Positions 24,528-32,772 of a DNA stretch of 64,000 nt are shown piece by piece. The stretch is from positions 1 through 64,000 of the forward strand of contig NZ_WEGL01000012.1 of the NCBI RefSeq assembly GCF_009604455.1, in the 5' to 3' direction. The notes beneath the pieces were generated by a model that saw nothing but the letters and a program-made list of their open reading frames with translations, was not told the origin of the DNA and searched no databases. The DNA comes from Streptomyces sp. RB17. Its GTDB lineage: Bacteria > Actinomycetota > Actinomycetes > Streptomycetales > Streptomycetaceae. The translations under genes were made by a program, and so were the position numbers. Each line of letters starts with the position of its first letter. Positions within the stretch are counted from its first letter, which is position 1.

Positions 24528-26060
24528 ATGGCCGAGATCAGCTGCCGCAGAATCGATGAGCAGAGGCCGAGCGAGGACGGCGTGGTCGGTGAGCGCGTGC
24601 TGGTCGACCGGGCCTGGCCGGAAGGCATGCGCCGGGAAGACGCACCGCTCGACGAGTCGCTGCGGGAGGTCGCACCGTCCGTCGAGCTGCAGCGCTGGTA
24701 CGGCCACAACCCCCGGCAGTTCGGTGAGTTCCGCCGCCGCTACCTCACCGAACTGGGCGATCAACGGCACCGGTACGCGGCTGCCCGACTTCGGGACCTG
24801 GCCGAACACCACAGCCTCACCCTGCTGACCGCCACAAAGGACGTGGACCACAGCCACACCGTGGTCCTGGCCGAATGGCTCACCGAACCCGGCCCTCACG
24901 ATGACCAGCGTCCGGATGCCGCCCCTCCCCAACCTGGACGTGCCGTTCCCGGTTCCCGGCCGCCCGGATACCGCGCGGCCGCCTCCGCCGCGGTGGCCAA
25001 CCTCAACGCGGGCGCGCTCGCGTTCGTGATGGGCACCGGCATCGTCTCCACGGCCCTGTACGTCAACGGCGCCGGCATCGCCTCCGCCGTACTGCTGTGG
25101 GTGGCCCTGGCCGGTTTCGCGGTGCTGGTGCCCGCCTACGGCTGGCGGCTGCTGCGCCGGCGCGAGCGGTTCGTCGCGGATCTCCTCGGGCCGCGTGCCT
25201 TCGCGTTCCTCACCCTCGCGATCTCCTCGAACGTGCTGGCCGCGCGCTTTGTGCCGGACGGCCACACCGCAGCCGCCGGGGCGTTCCTGGCGTTCGGGAC
25301 GCTGGGGTGGGTGGTGCTGGACTACGGCATCCCCCTCGCACTCATCACCACCCTGAAGCGGGGCCCCTCGCTCGACCAGGTGAACGGCACCTGGTTCCTG
25401 TGGGCGGTGGGATCGCAGTCGGTGGCGGTCGCGGCGGCCTCGCTGGCCCGGGTGACCCCGGGACACGTACTGCCCGTGCTGGCGGTGGTGTGCTGGGCCG
25501 TCGGGCTGGTGCAGTACCTGCTGACCGCCACACTGGTCCTGCTCCGGCTGCTGGCCCGGCCGGTGCAGCCGGAAGGCCTCATGACGTCCGTATGGATCTT
25601 CATGGGGGCGGCGGCGATCGCCGTGCTCGCCGGAGTGCGGCTGATCGCGCTCCCACCCGGCAGCACGATGTTGTCGCGCCCGCTCATCATCGGGTCGTCC
25701 GTCGTCCTGTGGGCGTTCTCGAGCTGGCTGATCCCGCTCCTGCTGGCTCTGGGCGTATGGCGGCACGCGCTGCGCCGCATCCCGCTGCGCTACGAGCTCG
25801 GCTGGTGGAACCTCGTCTTCCCGGTCGGGATGTATGCGGTCACCACGCACGAACTGGGACGCGCGACCGCAACCTCGTGGATGACGAGCGTGGGCCGCTG
25901 GGAGGTCTGGATCGCCGCGGTGTTCTGGGCTGTCGTGTTCGCCGCCATGGTGGCCGCCAATCTCCGGTCCCGACCCACGGCCGTACCCGGATCCGCCGGT
26001 GCGGGGCAGACGGCCCGCCCGCAGAGCACCGCCTCGACGGCGCCCAGGACACTGCCGTAG
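24528..26060 (+). CDS. DUF488 domain fused to TehA/SLAC1-type transporter
   Basis: One uninterrupted 510-residue frame holds two families. Residues ~1-120 are a DUF488 (YeaO-like) domain: ERVLVDRAWPEGMRRE, LQRWYGHNPRQFGEF, LTLLTATKDVDHSH. After a Pro-rich linker, residues ~150-475 form a ten-helix TDT family transporter (tellurite resistance/C4-dicarboxylate and SLAC1 anion channel fold): NLNAGALAFVMGTGIVST, GWVVLDYGIPL, WWNLVFPVGMYAVTT. GGAGG precedes the ATG by seven bases. Each part normally occurs as a separate protein. The fusion could place the soluble DUF488 domain on the cytoplasmic side of the channel; its effect is unknown. Confidence 0.8.
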   Translation: MAEISCRRIDEQRPSEDGVVGERVLVDRAWPEGMRREDAPLDESLREVAPSVELQRWYGHNPRQFGEFRRRYLTELGDQRHRYAAARLRDLAEHHSLTLLTATKDVDHSHTVVLAEWLTEPGPHDDQRPDAAPPQPGRAVPGSRPPGYRAAASAAVANLNAGALAFVMGTGIVSTALYVNGAGIASAVLLWVALAGFAVLVPAYGWRLLRRRERFVADLLGPRAFAFLTLAISSNVLAARFVPDGHTAAAGAFLAFGTLGWVVLDYGIPLALITTLKRGPSLDQVNGTWFLWAVGSQSVAVAAASLARVTPGHVLPVLAVVCWAVGLVQYLLTATLVLLRLLARPVQPEGLMTSVWIFMGAAAIAVLAGVRLIALPPGSTMLSRPLIIGSSVVLWAFSSWLIPLLLALGVWRHALRRIPLRYELGWWNLVFPVGMYAVTTHELGRATATSWMTSVGRWEVWIAAVFWAVVFAAMVAANLRSRPTAVPGSAGAGQTARPQSTASTAPRTLP

Positions 26061-26446
26061 ACAGGGGTACGTCCGTGTCATGCGGAGCGGTACAGGGGCC
26101 ATGTCATCGGCAGGGCGCGCTCAGGCTGCCGGACAGCACGGCGCAGGGGGTGCCAGGCGGCCACCGAGACCCACGCGTCGTTGCAGCTGCCCCACCCGTC
26201 CCCGCAGACCGCGCGGCTGCATGCGGCGCCGGCGACTCCTCCGTGCTCACCGCCGTCCCGCCCGCACCGACCGGCGGATGACGTTGAGCGTCGCCTGCGG
26301 GAACGCCTGCCGACCCGACCGGTGCGCCGTGCTCGGGGACACCCTGGTGCATCCGTACGGCTGGGCCGCCCGCGCCGCGCGCCAGTCCTGGGGGTGGCCG
26401 CGGTGACACCCCCGCAGGGGAAGGGCCATGCTCGGTTCGAGGTGTG
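26061..26446. other. Intergenic region without recognised genes
   Basis: These 386 bases lie between the convergent ends of the DUF488-transporter gene and the dehydrogenase gene. Several frames are open only because of high GC content. No hairpin, repeat or family match was seen. Confidence 0.3.
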
Positions 26447-27640
26447 TCAGGCCGGCCGCGCGGCAGAGTGCAGCGGCGGCGTCAGGGCGGGGGCCGGGAG
26501 CTCGGGGATGTGGGGGTAGGCGGCTGTCCGGTGCTGGAAGGAGAGGATCTTCGGGTTCTGGACGACGCCGTCGCGGATCTCGATGGCCTTTGCGAGTGTG
26601 GGGTCGGCCTCCCAGGCCGCGGGGCCGCTCATGACCTTGCGCAGGTAGGGCAGGAGTGCCTCGCTGATTTCCCACGTGGCCGAGTTCCACAGGTGGGACG
26701 GGCTGTGATCCACTGCGTAGTAGTGGCAGCCCGCCCCCACCGTGGGCATCGGCTCGCCGAAGGTGGTCGGACGGGCCCACGCGAAGCCCATGCCCTCGTC
26801 GCAGGCGACGTCGACGAAGAAGGTCCCCGGCCGGAACAGGGCGAGTTCCTCTTCGGTGACGAACATGAGCGGCGCGTCGGTGTCCTGCAAGACGCAGTTG
26901 ACGATGATGTCGAACCCGGCCAGGTACTCCGCCAGCGGCACGGAACCGGCCGCGGTGACCGCATGCAGGCGCGACGCATCGCCCTCCTCCTGCTCGAAAT
27001 GGCCCATCACGACCGAGGGCATGGGCGAGGCCACCGCTGCAGCGGCGCGCTGCGTGAGCACGGTGACGTCGGAGACCCCCATGGCGCCCAGGCCGGTGAC
27101 CGCGCCGCGCGCCGTGGCGCCGAAGCTGACGACCACAGCGCGCAGACGCCGCCCGTAGCTGCCGGTCAGCCCGCCGAGCTGCAGGGCGTGCAGCACCGAG
27201 CAGTAGCCCGCGAGCTCGTTGTTCTTGTGGAACACATGGACGCTGAAGGCGCCCGTGGACGTCCAGTGGTTCATGGCCTCCCAGGCGATGAGGGTCAGCC
27301 GCCGGTCGATGGCGAGCTGGGTCAGCTCCTCGTCCTGCACACAGTGCGGCCATCCCCACAGCACCTGGCCCTCACGCAGCGCGGCGACGTCCTCGCGCAT
27401 GGGTTTCGGCAGCAGCAACACGTCGCACTCGGCGAGGAGTTGCTCGCGGGAGCGCAAGCCCGCCACGAGCGGTCCGAGCGTGTCGTCAGCGACGCCGAAC
27501 CGTTCGCCGTAGCCCTGTTCGAGGAAGATCATCTCGCGTACGTCCGGCGCGATCCGGTCGAGGTGAGCGGGGTGCAACGGCAGGCGGAACTCGTTCTCCT
27601 TGCGGGAGGAGGCGAGTACTCCGAGACTCATCAGGCTCAT
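26447..27640 (-). CDS. AlaDH/CEOS-family NAD(P)-dependent dehydrogenase
   Basis: About 397 residues of the alanine dehydrogenase / N5-(carboxyethyl)ornithine synthase / saccharopine dehydrogenase superfamily. The N-terminal block SLGVLASSRKENEFRLPLHP has the Arg and Lys-containing substrate site. LLPKPMREDVAALREGQVLWGWPHCVQDEE is typical of the CEOS branch (shown here as separate pieces LLPKPM and WGWPHC). VVVSFGATARGAVTGL is the nucleotide-binding glycine loop. The reductive-amination substrate cannot be read. ATG 27640 has AGGA five bases upstream; ATG 27655, 27652 and 27631 are also in frame. Confidence 0.75.
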   Translation of the reverse strand: MSLMSLGVLASSRKENEFRLPLHPAHLDRIAPDVREMIFLEQGYGERFGVADDTLGPLVAGLRSREQLLAECDVLLLPKPMREDVAALREGQVLWGWPHCVQDEELTQLAIDRRLTLIAWEAMNHWTSTGAFSVHVFHKNNELAGYCSVLHALQLGGLTGSYGRRLRAVVVSFGATARGAVTGLGAMGVSDVTVLTQRAAAAVASPMPSVVMGHFEQEEGDASRLHAVTAAGSVPLAEYLAGFDIIVNCVLQDTDAPLMFVTEEELALFRPGTFFVDVACDEGMGFAWARPTTFGEPMPTVGAGCHYYAVDHSPSHLWNSATWEISEALLPYLRKVMSGPAAWEADPTLAKAIEIRDGVVQNPKILSFQHRTAAYPHIPELPAPALTPPLHSAARPA

Positions 27641-27705
27641 ACGCTTCCTCATCATTTCGTTCGCTTCGCTCTCGGCGTGCTTGGTGTGGCTGCCCGATAT
27701 CCGGG

Positions 27706-27978
27706 TCAGATGCCGTCGGCCCGGTGCCTGCGGACGCGCTCGGCCAGCGGGAGGGGCGGTTCGTCCAGGCCGTCGGCTGATCCGCCGGCCATGCGTGCAC
27801 ACGTCCCGCGGCAGGCGAGGAGCTGCCTGTCCTCCCGGTGGGAAACCACCACCGCCTCCGGGTCGGGTGCGTTGCGGTAGTCGGTGCCGCAGATGAGGCA
27901 GGCGAGTCCGGAGAGCATCTCCGCGGTCGGTTCGGGACGGCCCCGGCGGCGGCCGGCGATCGAGTCCTGTGAATACAT
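27706..27978 (-). CDS. Small zinc-knuckle hypothetical protein
   Basis: A 90-residue protein with a probable metal site built from LACLICGTDYR and LACRGTCARM (CxxC ... CxxxC). Small proteins with this CGTDYR-type pattern are common in Streptomyces and have no known function. ATG 27978 has AGAGG ten bases upstream. It lies 65 bp upstream of the dehydrogenase gene on the same strand and may be co-transcribed. Four TGATCGGT elements stand directly in front of it. Confidence 0.6.
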   Translation of the reverse strand: MYSQDSIAGRRRGRPEPTAEMLSGLACLICGTDYRNAPDPEAVVVSHREDRQLLACRGTCARMAGGSADGLDEPPLPLAERVRRHRADGI

Positions 27979-27994
27979 GAATCCCGCATCCTCT

Positions 27995-28064
27995 TGATCG
28001 GTTCAAAGTCGTGCTGATCGGTCCGGCCGTGCTGATCGGTCCAGCTGTGCTGATCGGTCCAGGG
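27995..28064. repeat. 18-bp direct repeats upstream of the zinc-knuckle gene
   Basis: Three near-perfect 18-bp copies of GTGCTGATCGGTCCRGNN lie head to tail at 28011-28028, 28029-28046 and 28047-28064, after a weaker copy containing TGATCGGT at 27995-28002. The shared core TGATCGGT recurs at spacings of 20, 18 and 18 bp. They start 17 bp before the gene and could be regulator sites or a slippage expansion. Confidence 0.7.
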
Positions 28065-28423
28065 CCGTGCGCGCGATGTCCTGGTGCCTCGTGGCGATCC
28101 GGATGCCGGGAAAACCGCTACCGCGCTGCGCGGGAGCGGATACGGAAGACGGCGTGTCAGTGCGGGCCACGAGGCATGGTGCGGCTCATTTCCGGCCGGA
28201 TCCGATGTAAGCCGGCCTGTGCCCTGCCCGAGGGCGACGCCGAAACGCGCGGTGCGCTCGGAGCGCCAACCGTACCCCTTCAGGCGCCCGTCACGTGCCG
28301 GATCCCGGACCCCGGAGCCGACTCGCCGGGGCGTCACCGGGCTCTTCCCGGCTCGTGCGGGAACCTTCCCGGCGCTCCGGACGTTGGGGCAGTGGTTGTA
28401 GTTGAAGTTTGCGATCGTGGAAG

Positions 28424-28449
28424 CGCCCGCGGAGTTCTGACAGCGGGCG
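28424..28449 (+). promoter_or_regulatory. Hairpin in the cold-shock gene leader
   Basis: CGCCCGC and GCGGGCG form a 7-bp stem around the loop GGAGTTCTGACA, followed by a T-rich run (TTTCGTCGTTTCGGGGTTTT). The structure lies about 100 bases before the cold-shock start. It resembles an attenuator or a temperature-responsive leader. The function is inferred from position and shape. Confidence 0.5.
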
Positions 28450-28551
28450 TTTCGTCGTTTCGGGGTTTTCTTCGACGGCCGGCGACCAACAGCCCGGGAT
28501 CGCGTGATCGCGCGCATTCCGACCCAGCCGCCATCTCGAAGGAGACATCAC

Positions 28552-28755
28552 ATGGCTCGAGGAACAGTGAAGTGGTTCAACGCGGAGAAGGGTTTCGGCT
28601 TCATCGCCCCTGATGAGGCCGGTGCCGACATCTTCGTCCACCACTCGGCGATCGACACCGACGGCTTCCGCTCCCTGGAGGAGGACCAGCGGGTGGAGTT
28701 CACCGCCAGCCAGGGCCCCAAGGGCATGCAGGCCGACCAGGTCCGCGCGTTGTGA
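28552..28755 (+). CDS. Cold-shock domain protein
   Basis: A 67-residue CspA-family RNA/DNA-binding protein and RNA chaperone. KWFNAEKGFGFI contains RNP1 and DIFVHHSAI RNP2, so the nucleic acid face is complete. GAAGGAG lies seven bases before the ATG. It is followed 54 bp later by a fatty-acid desaturase gene, a pairing that fits a cold response (stabilised translation plus membrane fluidity). The leader hairpin may control expression. Confidence 0.95.
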   Translation: MARGTVKWFNAEKGFGFIAPDEAGADIFVHHSAIDTDGFRSLEEDQRVEFTASQGPKGMQADQVRAL

Positions 28756-28809
28756 GGTGACCCCGCCCATCGCGCCGTGGGCGGCGCCGACTCTCCCGAA
28801 GGGAACACT

Positions 28810-29901
28810 GTGACCACTGACGTCAGCGAGCGGAGCCCCGATCCGGCGGGCCACGCCGAGATGACCAAGCCCCCGCCCAGCAGCCGCGGCAGCGACTACG
28901 CCGCGCTGTCCCGCGAGGTGAGGCAGAGCGGGCTGCTGAAACGACGACCGGGCTACTACTCCGTCAAGATCGGCGCGAACCTGCTTCTGCTGGCCGGCGG
29001 CTGGACCGCGTTCGCGCTGATCGGGCAGTCGTGGTGGCAGTTGCTGACCGCCGCCTTCCTGGCGGTGATGTTCACCCAGACCGGGTTCATCGGGCACGAC
29101 GCCGGACACCACCAGATCGCCGCCTCCAAGCGCGTCAACAACCTGCTCGGCCGCGTGCACGCCGACCTGCTGATCGGCCTCAGCTACGGCTGGTGGATCG
29201 CCAAGCACAACCGGCACCACTCCCACCCCAACCACGTCGACCGCGACCCCGACATCGCCGACGGCGCGATCGCCTTCACCCAGGACCACGCGCGCGTCCG
29301 CAGCGGGGCGTACGCCTGGCTGGCCCGTCACCAGGCCCGGCTGTTCTTCCCGATGCTGCTCCTGGAAGGACTCGCCCTGCACGTCGCCGGCGTACGGGCG
29401 CTGCTCGACCGCACCGGCACCGCGACCTCGCGGGCGACCAAGCTGGCCGACGCGGGCCTGCTGACGGCGCATCTCGGCGGCTACCTCGCCGCTGTGTTCC
29501 TGGTCCTGTCCCCCGTCCAGGCCGTGTGCTTCCTTGCCGTGCACCAGGGGCTGTTCGGGCTCTACATGGGGTGCTCGTTCGCCCCGAACCACAAGGGCAT
29601 GCCCGTCTTCGCCAAGGACGACAAGATCGATTTTCTGCGTCGGCAGGTACTGACCTCACGCAACATCCGCGGCCACCGCTTCACGGACTTCGCGCTCGGC
29701 GGGCTCAACTACCAGATCGAACACCACCTGTTCCCCTCCATGCCGCGCCCCAGCCTGCGCCATGCCCAGGAACTCGTGCGCACGTACTGCGCCCGGCACG
29801 GCATCGCCTACCACGAGACCGGGCTCTTCAACTCCTACGCCCAGGTACTGCGGTACCTCCACGCGGTCGGCGGCCCGCTGCGCCCCGAGCTGGAGTACTG
29901 A
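28810..29901 (+). CDS. Acyl-lipid fatty-acid desaturase
   Basis: A membrane di-iron desaturase of 363 residues. The three histidine boxes are present: HDAGHH, HNRHHSHPNH and QIEHHLFP. The Gln at the start of the third box is the mark of the front-end/delta-6-like branch. No fused cytochrome b5 domain is present. Four or more membrane helices surround the boxes. GTG 28810 has GAAGGGA six bases upstream and is preferred to ATG 28777. It is probably co-transcribed with the cold-shock gene and used to increase membrane unsaturation at low temperature. Confidence 0.9.
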   Translation: MTTDVSERSPDPAGHAEMTKPPPSSRGSDYAALSREVRQSGLLKRRPGYYSVKIGANLLLLAGGWTAFALIGQSWWQLLTAAFLAVMFTQTGFIGHDAGHHQIAASKRVNNLLGRVHADLLIGLSYGWWIAKHNRHHSHPNHVDRDPDIADGAIAFTQDHARVRSGAYAWLARHQARLFFPMLLLEGLALHVAGVRALLDRTGTATSRATKLADAGLLTAHLGGYLAAVFLVLSPVQAVCFLAVHQGLFGLYMGCSFAPNHKGMPVFAKDDKIDFLRRQVLTSRNIRGHRFTDFALGGLNYQIEHHLFPSMPRPSLRHAQELVRTYCARHGIAYHETGLFNSYAQVLRYLHAVGGPLRPELEY

Positions 29902-29923
29902 TCACTTCGCCGTCCGTGCACCG

Positions 29924-29939
29924 GGTGCCGCGCGGCACC
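29924..29939 (+). terminator. Palindromic hairpin after the desaturase
   Basis: GGTGCCGCGCGGCACC is a perfect 16-base palindrome 22 bases after the stop codon, able to fold as a short stem with a tetraloop. No T-tract follows. Confidence 0.4.
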
Positions 29940-30120
29940 ACCAGCCCACTGTCGCATGCAAGGATCACAGGCTGCGCCCGGTCCCGGAGCCGTACGCCCC
30001 AAGGATGCACGCGACGTGCCGCGCCACACCAATGGTCGCGGCACGGGCCCCGGTCACCGACGCCACCCGATCCGACCATTCCCGCGCTGACCTGGTTCGC
30101 TCGCGTATCCCAGTATCACC

Positions 30121-30149
30121 GGGACTCCCGAACTTCGCTCGGGAGTCCC
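30121..30149. terminator. Strong bidirectional hairpin
   Basis: An 11-bp perfect stem (GGGACTCCCGA with TCGGGAGTCCC) around a 7-base loop, in the non-coding stretch after the desaturase and before the decayed region. Confidence 0.5.
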
Positions 30150-30299
30150 CGACCGACTCCGCCTGTCACGCACCGGAAGCCGACGCCGACGTAACCATCG
30201 ACTGCACGGTCTCGCCGGTCCCAGCGAGCGGGTGGAACTGCTCGGCGGGACTCTGAACTGCGGGAGCGTACGAAGGTGGTGTCCGCGTCAGCGCGGTCG

Positions 30300-30490
30300 T
30301 CCCGCACCGCGGAGGAGTGCCGTCGAGCTGCGGCCGGACGTCGTCCTGCCGGACATCCGGATGCCCGGGACCGACGGACTGACGGCGCTGCGCGAGCTGC
30401 GGGGGCTGCCCCACCCGCCCCATGTCCTGATGCTGACGACGTTCCACGAGGACGAGCAGGTCGACGCCGGGAAGCCCTCGGGGACGCGAC
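30300..30490 (+). pseudogene. NarL/LuxR response-regulator receiver remnant
   Basis: About 55 readable codons match the middle of a receiver domain: LRPDVVLPDIRMPGTDGL with the phospho-acceptor Asp context, then HVLMLTTFHEDEQV with the conserved Thr. The N-terminal acidic pocket, the second half of the receiver and the HTH are missing, and the frame decays right after. The ~1 kb between the desaturase and the next gene holds only this, the LUD-like piece and hairpins. Confidence 0.6.
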
Positions 30491-30559
30491 GAGCGAGGCG
30501 ACGTCGTGCTCCCGCGTGGTGCGGAACACCGTGGCGCCGCACCAGGCGATCCTCCGAGC

Positions 30560-30830
30560 GAACTCCCCGCGCTGCGGGGGCGCAGTGCATGACGACCCCC
30601 GTGCCGGTGTCGGCAACCGCGAAGTCGGCGCCGACGACGGCGGTGTCGGCATCCAGGAGATCCTTCGGCGTATGGCCGGCGGAGGTGACCGGACGGACGG
30701 CCGTACCCGGCCCATGCGCCCCCAGTCGATCGACCGCGGCGGGATCCGCCACCACCGGTCCCTCCCCCGCCAGGCCGGCGACCGGACGAGCGGCCGTCCC
30801 GGAGTCCGTGACTCGGTGCACCCTCCCCCG
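30560..30830 (-). pseudogene. Possible LUD-domain (LutC-like) remnant
   Basis: A minus-strand stretch reads DLLDADTAVVGADFAVADTGTGVVM, seen here as DADTAVVGADFAVADTGT, which resembles the TG-x-A(I/V)AxTGT core of lactate-utilisation LUD proteins, preceded by a weak VVADPAAVDRLG segment. No complete gene is present and the downstream part loses similarity. The call is tentative. Confidence 0.35.
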
Positions 30831-30899
30831 GCCGCCGCGACAGACGCCTCCAGCCGCTGAAGCGGCATCCGTGTACCCCTTGGTCGCATTCGAGCAGCC

Positions 30900-32405
30900 T
30901 CAACTCGTCAGAAACCGCAGCGAGAGCGTCGGTGCGCCTTCTGTCGGCCGGTACTCGACGAACGTGCCGTCCCGCGAGCTCGTCGTCCGCACGTCGAAGC
31001 ACTCCTGCGACTCGACGGCGCGGACCCCGAGCCCCGGCAACCGCCAATGCCCGGGCGCCAGGACCGCCGGTGCCGAGCCGGGCGTGTGCACCTCGAAGCG
31101 CACCGGTTCACTGGAGCGGATCCTCAGGCGCAGACAGCCGTCACGGTCCACCGCCGCGTCGACCGGGCTCTGCGGCGCGGCCCGCAGCCACCGCACAGGT
31201 CCCCCGTCCGGGGCACGCCAGTGCACGGTGACCGGGCAGTGCTGGTCGCCCCAGGGGGTCCCCTCCCCCGCCGCGTCCAGCGCGCCGATCATCAGCCGCT
31301 CGCCCAGCCATGACGTGGCGACGCGGCGCGGGGACTCGCTGATGGTCGTCGCCATGTACCGGGGACGGACCACGTCCTGGCCGAGCCGGGCGGTCACGTC
31401 CTCGGGCGGTACGACGCCGAGGAGGGCGAAGCAGGGAGCGAAGCACCAGTCGTGGGCGTGACCGGCGGCCTCGGGTCCGCCGCTGGGCAGCGGCGCGGCG
31501 TCCGGCCCGGCGACCAGTCCGATCCACAGGCCGAGCAGGGCCGCGTACTGCTGCATGTCCATGCCGTAGGCGCGGTCGTACGGCCCGGCGATGTTGCGCA
31601 GGCCGGGGTGATAGCGGTCGGCGATCTCGCGCCAGAGCGCCGTCTCCATGTCCGTGCCGAGCGACCACAGGACCGGGGATCCGGAAGCGGCGCCCCACAG
31701 ACCCAGCCCGTAGAGGTCAACGCCGTAGTACGTCGGGGAGTTGAACTCGGGAAAAGCGGTGGTCGCGGACCAGAGGGTGTGGACGCGGCGGGCCAGCGAC
31801 TCCCCCGCCCGCATCGCCGGCGGCAGACCGAAGCGGCGGCCGACGGAGTCGTACAGGTAGGCGGCCATGACCGCGATGTTGGTGTAGTCGGGCCGCACGC
31901 CGCGTCGCACGGACCCCTCGGCCGCGAGAACGAGGGCGCTGTCGATCCTCGCGACCAGGTCGGCCGGCAGGTCGGTCTCGAAGTGGTGCAGGATGAGCAG
32001 CAGCGCGGTCCCGATGAACTCACGCCAGTTCGGGTCGTAGTCCCGCCACTCGACCGGCTCGGCGCCGGGGTCCGCCTCGTCCGGGCTGCGGCGCCAGGTT
32101 CCGTGGAAGACCGTGCCCGGTACGTCGTACTGGTGGCCGAGGACGGCGTGGAGCGCCTCGGTCGCGCGCTCCAGGTCTCCGGTGGACCGGCGGGTGAGGA
32201 GACCGACGGCGTACCAGACGGTCTCGCGGACCATGTGGGTGGGCGGGTCCGCCGGGCGAGGGGTTCTCAGCAGGCGGGCCTCCGGGTCCCACAGGGTGTC
32301 CATCCACGCGGTCGCCTCGGTGCTCATCCGGCGGGCGTGTGCGTCCGGTTCGTGGCGTCGCGGCCTGAAGGAGGCGGACAGCGGACGTGGTGGGCGTGCG
32401 TTCAC
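30900..32405 (-). CDS. Alpha/alpha-toroid-like protein of unknown function
   Basis: A 501-residue soluble protein without a signal peptide. Repeated helical segments with aromatic residues (ETVWYAVGLLTRR, WREFIGTALLLILHHF, YTNIAVMAAYLYDSVG, PTYYGVDLYGLGLW, GPYDRAYGMDMQQYAALLGLW) suggest a six-hairpin glycosidase-like toroid, followed by a beta-rich C-terminal part. I do not recognise the family with certainty; a carbohydrate-active role is inferred from fold pattern and the neighbouring LplA remnant. GTG 32405 overlaps the remnant's stop as GTGA, with GGAG nine bases upstream; ATG 32327 is an alternative. Confidence 0.6.
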   Translation of the reverse strand: MNARPPRPLSASFRPRRHEPDAHARRMSTEATAWMDTLWDPEARLLRTPRPADPPTHMVRETVWYAVGLLTRRSTGDLERATEALHAVLGHQYDVPGTVFHGTWRRSPDEADPGAEPVEWRDYDPNWREFIGTALLLILHHFETDLPADLVARIDSALVLAAEGSVRRGVRPDYTNIAVMAAYLYDSVGRRFGLPPAMRAGESLARRVHTLWSATTAFPEFNSPTYYGVDLYGLGLWGAASGSPVLWSLGTDMETALWREIADRYHPGLRNIAGPYDRAYGMDMQQYAALLGLWIGLVAGPDAAPLPSGGPEAAGHAHDWCFAPCFALLGVVPPEDVTARLGQDVVRPRYMATTISESPRRVATSWLGERLMIGALDAAGEGTPWGDQHCPVTVHWRAPDGGPVRWLRAAPQSPVDAAVDRDGCLRLRIRSSEPVRFEVHTPGSAPAVLAPGHWRLPGLGVRAVESQECFDVRTTSSRDGTFVEYRPTEGAPTLSLRFLTS

Positions 32406-32735
32406 CGGCGGGCGCTCCGGTGGGCGGCGCCGAACTCGTCGGCGATCTGCCGGCCGCCCGCGTTCAGCCAGTCCCGCACCCCGGGCTTCCACGCGGAGAC
32501 GGGCTTGCGGCCGAAGACGATGTCGTTCTCCAGGTTCTCGATCATCATGCCGAGTGTGGCGCCCTTCCGGCACAGCGTGGCGGAGAACAGGCCGTTGGTG
32601 GGATCCGCCACGGCCGTCCTGGTGAAGGTGAGCTGGTGGTCGTGCTGTCCGCGGACCGCGTCCGCGCGGTCGGGGTGGTAGAGGGCGAGGGGCGGGAAGC
32701 CGAGCGCAGGTCCGGCGTGTCCGGAATCATGGGCT
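32402..32735 (-). pseudogene. LplA-type sugar-binding lipoprotein, C-terminal remnant
   Basis: About 110 codons match the end of an extracellular solute-binding lipoprotein of the LplA family: PPLALYHPDRADAVRG, ADPTNGLFSATLCRKGATL, then NDIVFGRKPVSAWKPGV and WLNAGGRQIADEF. The signal peptide, lipobox and most of the protein are absent, and the two permease genes usually found with LplA are not here. The stop overlaps the next gene's GTG, so an original sugar-uptake operon was probably cut at its front. Confidence 0.65.
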
Positions 32736-32772
32736 CCTCGTGTGATCGCGAGACCCTGTCACTGATGCGTGG

